Shown here: positions 56,266 to 64,000 of the stretch, in pieces
How positions within the stretch are numbered: the first letter of the stretch is position 1
Layout: every line of letters starts with the position of its first letter
Assembly (NCBI GenBank): GCA_030704615.1
Contig: CM060731.1
Location: forward strand, 72,708,756 to 72,772,755
Origin: Takakia lepidozioides
Taxonomy: Eukaryota; Streptophyta; Takakiopsida; Takakiales; Takakiaceae
Reading direction: 5' to 3'
DNA length: 64,000 nt
The notes under the pieces: model-generated
The model's database searches: none
What the model saw: the letters and a program-made list of their open reading frames with translations, nothing else
Told to the model about the DNA's origin: nothing
Translations under genes and position numbers: made by a program

Positions 56266-58964
56266 TCAGCTCTTGGTCTTTGAGTGCTTCACAAGCCAGT
56301 CAATAACAACATCAATGTTGGTCGAGTTCTTGCATGAGATGGTGTAGCATGCCACCTCCCTGTCTGCCAGGCCTGTCAGCCCCCTACTCCACCCATAACC
56401 AACAATGGACAGTCTGTAATCAGACCCATGTTTGAGGTGCTGTCTAAATGCAGAAGTTCCCACAAAGGATCCTCCCAGATATGAGCAGGTCGTAGGTTAG
56501 TATGACAAATAAAGAGAACATGAGACAAATGAAATGGAGAGACAGGGACCCGTTGTCTATCTATCCAACCTACTTTGCATTTACCTACATTGATTGTAAA
56601 AACACCAGTTAATGAGGATTTCTTCCGCATTCTGTTTGGTAAGGGGGCAATATTTGGCAGCTCTCACCTTGTATTGATTATTTGAACTGCGTTTGTGAAA
56701 TACATCAGATTGAAGGCAAACCACCATGGCTAGATCAAGAGCTAGAGCAAGACAACTGACATGTTCCTTTACTACAGCTCTATCTCTATCATGGACTAAC
56801 AAGACCTATAGTCAGTCTGGCCCGAGTGTCAAAAGTTCTGCTAAAATGATGGCTTGTTGAGTAGGCACTTACATTTGGTCAACGAGAGCCTGCTTTGAAA
56901 TGGCTTCAGGCTTGTCCAGCTTGTTGCCCAGAACCAACAATGGAATGCCACTTAGTGATGGTTTGTTTAACAAATCATGCAGCTCTTTCCTGGAGATTGG
57001 GATGTTATCCCTGTCTGCAGCATCCACCACATACCTGCGATGCCATGGCCCATCAGGCCACTTCAAAGTCATGCACTATACACAGGCAGAGTGACAATTT
57101 TGATTTCTTCTGAGTAACAGCTCCCAAAAACTGCAGCATGATAGAGAGGCAGGCTGCTGGGGAAAGCTTGGGAAACTGTCACCAAGGAAGGAAGACCTTG
57201 TATTATCGACTGATGTAACAGGTGGCCATGAAACTATCTTTCACTTTAAGACTGACACTAGGCCAAACATTCTTGTGCACAAGGACTGCAACAAACCCAC
57301 ACTGATGAATAAGTACTGAGTTGTTTCCACCTCAACAACGTGCCTGCCAATCCAAGAACGCTTCTTGCATGATTCTACTAAAATTAGCCGGGCAGATTGG
57401 AGAGACAGTGAGAGAGAGAGAGAAATGACATACACAATTGCAGAGACTCCACGACAGTAGCGCTCCCACATACTCCGGAAGCGTGGTTGGCCACCCAAAT
57501 CCCACAGCTTGATAGTTACATTGCCTTTGGACACTTTGCGCATGTTGAAGCCCACCTGCACTCCCCATTCACACCCTTCTCCTAAATATTTCCATCCTTT
57601 CAATAGTCATAAAAAAGCAATCACTTTCGCATTACTATATGAAGTACAGCTCCCTTATTTTTAGCCCCTTGTTATAGCTCTCTCTTCTAAGACTTGTCAG
57701 TGGCAGCTCAAAATATAGCAGTTGAGCCAATGGGAAAACCAACTTGAAGACTATTCATGGTTTGGAGCTAGCTCATGCCAAAAGCCGATGAATACATTTT
57801 TGATATCGGCCTGAGATTCAATCCATTTGGAAACAGAAAATGCTGGAAAATCATATGGCGTCATAGGAAGGGGGGAGACAATACCGTGGGGATCATATCT
57901 TCATTGTAACCGCCAGTCTGCAGTCCCAAGCACAAATCCAGGGCATAAACCAAAATTCATCAAACCGAGATCTATGGCGTGCAGAATGAATTTGATATCA
58001 TTCAGATGGACCCACTTTCTGACTACACCTACTGAAGTGTTAAAGCATAAGCACATCTCGTCATTACAATTCTCATTGCAAATGCGTAACTGCGGCTTGA
58101 CCTAAAGTATTAGGGTTGACAGACAAAAATGAAAACACGAGGAGCTTCAAGGGGCTCTCCCATTGTGCAGCATACCCATACCCTAACTAGACAGATTCAC
58201 AGTGAGGATTCATGTATTTGATCCCAAAAGATTGTGTTTGATAGATAAGAAAGAAACAAGCTGCGCTAAATCCTGGAAGGAATTATCTATTCATACTCCT
58301 ATTATATCACGTATCAGAAGCCTCTACAGGAGAGTTAATTAAGCGTTCAGATTACACATAGCATTGTTGAGACTACAAGAAGCTTCAGTGACCCTCTAAC
58401 AAAAACACGTAGAGTGGTTGCGAGACAGACGCACCGCAATCACATTGACAAGAGACGTTTTCCCAGCGTTTTGAAGGCCTATCAATGACAGTTCCATTTC
58501 TTGCTTAAAAAACAGGCTGCCCAGATCCACAAAAAAGCCAACATGAGATCAGCCAAGCTAGGACCAACACCTCGAAACCAGTTTGCTTCCGAGCAGGAGA
58601 GGGAAAATCACCCGCATCATTTCACATCCCCTTTCAACAGAATCCAGTAAAAGCCAAAATCTAAAAGACTCCATCTTCCAAAGGATGGATACTGCCATAG
58701 TCAATTGAGCAATCAACTATATCATCTTCCTCACATTGCCATCCAGAAATCCTGCTCGATTTTTCCATCCCCTGACTCCGCCAGGCCATACTTGGATAAC
58801 AAAGGAACCCTGAGAAACCCAATCCAGTCCTATCCGCTGACTTCTTACTCTAAGTTGACTCCTTTCCCAATCAATACCCCGTCAGTGTCTCCCCATACAG
58901 AAAGATCGAGGCTTATCCTAAAATACCTGCGAAGCCAATTAAGAAAGGACTCCCACAAACCCAT
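56266..58964 (-). CDS. ARL8: Arf-like small GTPase ARL8, complete
   Basis: Six exons on the minus strand: 58964-58927, 58516-58435, 57917-57885, 57555-57434, 57034-56873 and 56383-56266. All introns are GT-AG; total 555 bases, 184 residues plus TGA, the usual length. The N-terminus [20 protein letters not shown] matches plant ARL8. GTP-binding motifs are GLQNAGKT (26-33), Thr51, WDLGGQ (69-74), NKLD (129-132) and SCK (162-164). The effector-side sequence [19 protein letters not shown] is that of ARL8. ARL8 acts on the tonoplast/late endosomal membranes; in plants it is also the host factor ARL8/TOM-complex partner known from tobamovirus work. There is no Gly2 myristoylation context needed; ARL8 uses an acetylated, hydrophobic N-terminus. 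The donor at 57434/57433 (GT|GTATGT) was chosen because it alone restores IVYVVDAAD. Looks functional. Confidence 0.97.
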
Positions 58965-60098
58965 CCTGCCGCCTCCCTCCGCATGCAAAACCTGTGGTTT
59001 AAAGCGCCTTGAGTCAACAAGAAGAACAAGAGACCAAACTGTCGCCCAACTCAGTTCCCCCTCTTGTCCTCCAACCCTGCTTCTCCACCTACAGGGATCC
59101 AACAAGCAGAATGGCCCGCTGACACACCACCTGCTATAAAAAGAGAGACAGGAAGGTACACACTGGATTGACAAGGCTGCTAGGGATGCTGAGGCGATCG
59201 TGAAGGAGCACTGGCACTGCCAGACTCAGAAAGAGAGATGAGAGATGAAGATAGGCTAGGACCTGGCTCAGATGGGTCCCAGCCTGTGCCACGTGTCTGT
59301 CCCTGACAGGCCCTCCAACTGCCCACCCAGCCACCCCTGCTAAGCGGGCCCAGCTACAGGCAGGTGCCGGTTAGGATAGCCTGTAGTGTTATCCAGTATG
59401 CCGGTTTTTGTCTCTCTTCCCTTTGTTCTTTCTTTCTGTTTATGAATTGCAAACGGAAATGGAAGATTTGCATGTCTCAACTTGGCTTTTCAGAGAGTGC
59501 TTTGCAGGCTCAGGCTTCAGTCTGTTGCAAACATGGGAAGAGGGAGGGTTAGTATCTGCCATTGATGTGGCCACCGTGAATTTCACTTACATTGAAACCA
59601 AATCGATTGTTTGTTTGTTTACATATGCACATATGCACAAACATGCTGAGCTCCGCGGCTTCTGAGACTTCAACTTACGAGTACAATCCCCTTCTTCTGT
59701 TCCCATATGCTTACAACCTTTGGGAGGCCCATGCTTGTCTGCATGCGACAAGGGCCCCAGACCCAACAGCATTTGCCAATCGAAAGCCGGATAGCAGCCC
59801 TGCGGTGCTGCTACGGGGATTAAAGCACACAAGTAGCTTGCTCCTTTGAGAACACCCACTGGGCCAGTTTCGTGGCAGAGAAGCTCCACGATTTACCCCT
59901 ACCTCAGTTACAAACAAAGCATGGGCAAGACCTTGCGGCCAGACCACAGCTACTTCAACAAATTTCTGCGCAATCCAGAAGTTGAACATGCCTTCTCACG
60001 GGAGTGACACAATTTTTTTTGTTTTTTTGTTTTGGAGGCTGAGATTCATAAAAGCAGGAACACAATACTTTGCCCAGAGAACGAAACATTATGTGGGC
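58965..60098. other. ARL8 upstream region and PP2C 3' flank; no gene seen
   Basis: Spacer between two minus-strand genes. Pyrimidine-rich sequence just above the ARL8 start (about 58970-59100) is consistent with a 5' UTR/promoter, but no element can be named. Confidence 0.4.
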
Positions 60099-63000
60099 TC
60101 AACCTTCCCAGCCTCCCACTCCCCGGGCTGTCCGTTTGCCTTCCATGGCATCCTTTTTCCACTTGCAGCTCACACACAGGAAGGGACCTTCCCATGGTCT
60201 TGAGCTGGCTGAGAAGAATGCCCCAGCATGCACTGAGATACTTTCACTAGCTTCAATATCGCGCTGACAGATAGCACACACAAATAGGCCGTTCCCTCCA
60301 TGGACTGAGGATGACTCTCCTCCACCCAACCTGCAGGCAACCCAGGGATACATCATAACACAGTGGTCAGTGTCATCTATGCTATCCTAGACTCACTGCA
60401 ATATAGGCAAAATACATAAAAGAAGTTACTATAATATACTCCAAGAGACCTGCTTTTTCTACATGTGCCAGCGAACTGACAGTTAGCATCACCCATTGGA
60501 CCCCAAAACATTGTCGAAGTTCAGTAACTCTGAAGGGAACATTGAAACAGATTTTCATGAATCTGTACAAAGAACACATTCATGAGACTGCACAAATCCG
60601 TTCACAAACAGCACCCCTCCAAAGATGACATATCCCTACAATCATATATTACGTACTGCAATCAAGCAAACGGTGTAGCTGCACAGAGGGTTAGGAAAAG
60701 GTGCTTGAAGATGTTCACTACCGTTCAGCCAGCATGGCAGAACCTTCCTCAAACAGTTCCTGCATGACAGATACTTCCGCAGATCTTCTGTCTTTGGCAG
60801 TTGTCACTCCACGCCATCGGAAGAATCTAAGGATTCTGCTTTGATTCTTGATCACTGCGGGAGGAGGCCGAGAACTGCTGGGTGGAACTAAGTCAACTAC
60901 CAGGCATGTTGTGTCATCCCGTAGTCCTCGAGTCCTCAAGGTCTCCTGCAGTTTGAACACCATTTCCTATAAGACAGTCTGCAGGGACACAAATCTCTTC
61001 GCTTTAAATGGAACAGGGCACATAGTACCAGACTATATAGCAGCCAAGCCTACGAACTTTATTGCTTTCTCTGCGGAAGCTATGAAGTTCATTTGATTCT
61101 TTCTTTCTTTCTCTGCATAACTCTCAAAATCTACCTGCGCAATGAGCCCAATGAAGGCTTTACCCAATAGAAAATGAAGGCATTGTTCCCACATTGCTGC
61201 CAATGCCCTGTCCAAACTAGAAGTAAGACGGATCAAACAAGAGACCACACCAATAACATACACAGGAGGCCCTACTAGTCTCATAGACAACTCTATGGCA
61301 CCGAACATCACCTTCACACAAACTTCTATCATTCTCAAGTCAGAATCCTTTCAATAACTCTAATAATCTATGTGTATCAGCTGTCAGCAAGACAAAATGA
61401 GACGTTCATGATATTCTTCTTACTTGGAAACCTCAATCCCCACCTTTACTATGTGCTTGGCTGCAACGTCAGCTTGCTGTAAACCTCGGCAGCATTTTGC
61501 AGCTTTTTCTGAGCTCAAGGCATCCCATACACCATCTGAGGCAATAATGAGCCTGCCTCCTGCATTTGACAGCTGCAAATCAACGTTTGGTTACTTACCC
61601 AGCAGCACTGAACGTTTTTTGAAGACAGATCAGTTCGAATGGCAACAACACACAATACCATTGCAGCAAAAGAGGCAAAAAGTTTCCTGCAACATATAAC
61701 CATTTACTTGCCCCAGATGAGTCTGAACCTCCCTGTTTTTCTTTAGACATCCAGACCCAAAGCACATTCATAGCAATGCACAATGCCCCCCCAGCAAGGG
61801 ATGCAAAATGGTCCTGTGGGGCTAGTGATGTTATTTAAATGACTGACTTTGATCCAATGCGTCTTGTCTTCATGCACCGACCTTAATTTGCTTGACATAA
61901 GGTATAGGCACAATGTACTCGCCAACATCCATGTCTCCAATTGATCTTGAAAGGCAGAGACCACCCGGCCAACACCTCAACGGACCAATCTGCAGGTCAA
62001 GCAAGAGCCCTTGCTCAGGCTGATGGATAGAGATTTATAGATACCATAATCAACAAAGTGTTCTAGAAGGCTACACTAATCTCAAGGCTACATTCAACAT
62101 CAGTCTCTTAAAAAGTATTAGAAAGACAACACTTACCCCAACAGTTGTAGCAAAACCCATAATTCACGCTTATGAACATACAACTTATCACCATGTTGTA
62201 CCAAAATTTCAGGGTTGCATGGAAAGCAAGCAGTGGACAAGCAGTGGAAACAGAACTAAGTGACAATGGTTGTTAAAACATCAGTTTTCTCATTCTTGGA
62301 AAGCAAACTCATAAAGCAAATGCATTCAAAGGCCGCTTTCAAATCTCAAAATTGTGCCTTTGGTACAGGCTGCGCTCTTAAGGTTCTCACCACCTCAGCT
62401 GCATTGACAACCATTGGCAAGCTGAAAGCTACAGAGCTGGTATCCAACTTTCAACTTCAATCTGCATAGGAATAGATGAGCTTATATTGTTTCTGATGTT
62501 ACCTCAGCACCACCAACAATGCTAAGCCTGCCCACCTCGCCTCCACTTGCTTTGATACGCTCCCTCCTGTAGTCATTAAAAAGAAAATTATTTCAGAGAC
62601 AATCTACTCTTAGAACCTCAGGTTGACTGGTATTCGTCCATCCGCTGATCCCCTCCCTGGCAGCAAGTCTACCTGACTGCCTTCCCAACAATATACATGA
62701 ACCACAATATGCCTCTCCAGAGAGAACAATCACTGCAGAAGATGCTGTGCCCAACACACTTCATAAGCAGGGCGATAGGGTTTCATCAGACCCAGTTGTT
62801 TGATGGATGTTAGAGTTGGTGTAAGGGTTGCTTGTCTTGGCACATTCACCAGCACCACTGCTTATAATGGAGAACAAAACACAACAGTGGAAGGGAAAGG
62901 AGGAACTGATGGGATGCGATGACAATGTGCAAAGAGGGACGATTGAAGGAGCAGTAATCTGATTGAGGGGCAAGGCTGTGGGACACATTTGCCTCTGGCG

Positions 63001-64000
63001 GGAATTTCGTAAGATGATAAACCCTGGCAGATGGCAAGGGACCATGCCCACATTATTAAAAGTGGATTCCAGCCAGACATCTTGCCAAACAAATACCTTT
63101 GTCAGCATGGCGTGTGGGAAATCTTACTGTTGCGTACAAATGTGAGACATGATTTCGTGACCAATAATTGCAGGTTGAGCCTAGCCAAGGACAGTGAAGG
63201 GGCATTCTTTTCTATAACACAATGAGAAGGGATGAAGCCATATAAGATCACATCCCCAAAGATGAACAGACCCAGTAGCCCTGGAACAGGGCAAGTCACA
63301 CCATAATGCTGGATTTAAGGCGGTTATCCAAGTGGGTAACACCCTTGTCGGCAAATATTGCAGTTATGAGGGTGTGGTGTATGCCTGCAAGGTGTTTAAC
63401 ACAGTGCATTTCTAAGCAGCATGCTAAGTGAGCAATCTCTGGAAAACCATAATTGCAGCATGTGCTTAGTGAGATCATTGGAGGAGGATTTCAAACTCTG
63501 TTTGGAAAATGCGGAGAAAGGGCATGAAGGCAGACAAGGTTACTATTTGCTAGACAAGGTTGCTTTCATTAGCATCCTCAACGCATGTCTTAGCTCAGCA
63601 GCTCTCGAACAGGCCCAGCAGCTTCATGCGGGCACCACCAAAGCTGGATTTGAGTCACATATCCAAGTGGGGAATGCCTTTGTTAGAGTGCATTTGCAAT
63701 GGGATGTTGAGTCGATGTGTGCAAAGCCCATACGACTGTCTATGTGCGACAAACATTTGTTCACCTTGACAGCTCAAATGAGCCAAGGAAGGTCAACAAC
63801 TGGTATGGCAACGACGTGGAGCATGAAAAGAATGATGAGAAAGAATAGAAGATGGTGAAGAACTGACTCTTCTTGATTCGTATCAAGTCTGTGATCAACA
63901 GTAAGAGCTGTCACCGTGCCTTGTGAATCAAGCACACAACGGGAGTCTCCAACAGATGCCACCGTTACGGTCCATCCATCAATAACAACAAAGGTGACAG
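60099..64000 (-). CDS. Protein phosphatase 2C, 3' six exons (5' end beyond the window)
   Basis: Exons on the minus strand: beyond 64000 to 63868, 62566-62503, 61989-61882, 61572-61444, 60945-60722 and 60330-60099. The phases join without a break, giving the last 295 residues and a stop. PP2C landmarks: VTVASVGDSRC, LTVDHRLDTNQEERERI, GPLRCWPGGLCLSRSIGDMD, GGRLIIASDGVWDALS and GLRDDTTCLVVDLVPP, including the metal-binding Asp residues of SDGVWD and RDDTTC. After the catalytic domain comes a tail with ELFEEGSAMLAER and a cysteine-rich module (LFVCAICQRDIEAS ... PWEGPFLCVSCKWKKDAMEG), shared with the Arabidopsis At1g47380 subgroup. It is a Mn/Mg-dependent Ser/Thr phosphatase. The acceptor at 60945 was preferred over 60966 because it avoids seven extra residues before LRTRGLRDD. 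It looks functional. Confidence 0.93.
62990..63740 (+). pseudogene. PPR relic inside a PP2C intron (antisense)
   Basis: In shifting plus-strand frames: ARDHAHIIKSGFQPDILPN, then IQVGNTLVGKYCSYEGVVYA, then KVAFISILNACLSSAALEQA, QQLHAGTTKAGFESHIQVGN. These are PLS repeat segments (VHAHIIKSGF; LVDMYAKCG; ILNACASLGALEQGKQLH). It lies wholly within the 1.3-kb intron 63867-62567 of the PP2C gene. Many stops; not coding. Confidence 0.7.

Overview
The window is plant nuclear DNA. The evidence is spliced GT-AG genes with short introns, a plant-type ARL8, a plant-type PP2C with a C-terminal cysteine-rich tail, CACTA and Ty3/gypsy transposons, and many PLS-class pentatricopeptide-repeat (PPR) reading frames of the E/DYW type. 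The abundance of near-identical PPR-DYW loci and relics, the type of gypsy integrase at 32.2-32.7 kb and the ParB-like/DNA-methylase gene suggest a seed-free land plant (fern, lycophyte or PPR-rich bryophyte). The species is an inference; no organellar or ribosomal marker is present to fix it.

Layout. 0-2.1 kb: 3' end of a decayed chromovirus with its probable LTR. 4.2-6.0 kb: intact six-exon RPN11 (26S proteasome deubiquitinase), minus strand. 7.2-14.6 kb: two long PPR genes, minus then plus, each followed by a decayed DYW domain. 16.5 kb: a lone exon of a CYP38-like thylakoid cyclophilin. 16.9-18.3 kb: a decayed gypsy integrase. 18.8-19.5 kb: a GTAGTCAT-rich repeat cluster. 19.6-20.8 kb: a broken PPR gene. 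21.5-30.1 kb: a decayed CACTA transposon with divergent TnpA-like and TnpD (tnp2) genes and two pieces of a captured FCP1-like phosphatase gene in opposite orientations. 31.1-32.7 kb: the 3' end of another gypsy element. 33.5-40.1 kb: a multi-exon minus-strand gene with a ParB-like domain followed by a beta-class amino DNA methylase, now a pseudogene, whose first intron holds an array of 18 near-perfect 38-bp palindromes. 41.2-50.4 kb: a PPR pseudogene split by a CACTA-like repeat that was itself split by a chromovirus with 0.7-kb LTRs and a CGTGT target duplication. 50.7-55.4 kb: repeats, including an inverted-repeat element with an internal tandem array and a fragment resembling a restriction-like-endonuclease LINE. 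56.3-59.0 kb: intact six-exon ARL8. 60.1 kb to the window end: the last six exons of a PP2C gene, with a PPR relic on the opposite strand inside one intron.

Three genes look functional: RPN11 and ARL8 (both complete) and the PP2C (5' end outside the window). PPR1 keeps a full open repeat array but has lost its DYW tail. Almost everything else is mobile DNA or relics. Premature stops in the mobile genes are mostly explainable by C-to-T changes (CAG/CAA/CGA to TAG/TAA/TGA), as expected for heavily methylated DNA. The strongest candidate for an undescribed system is the ParB-like/methylase gene with its palindrome array.
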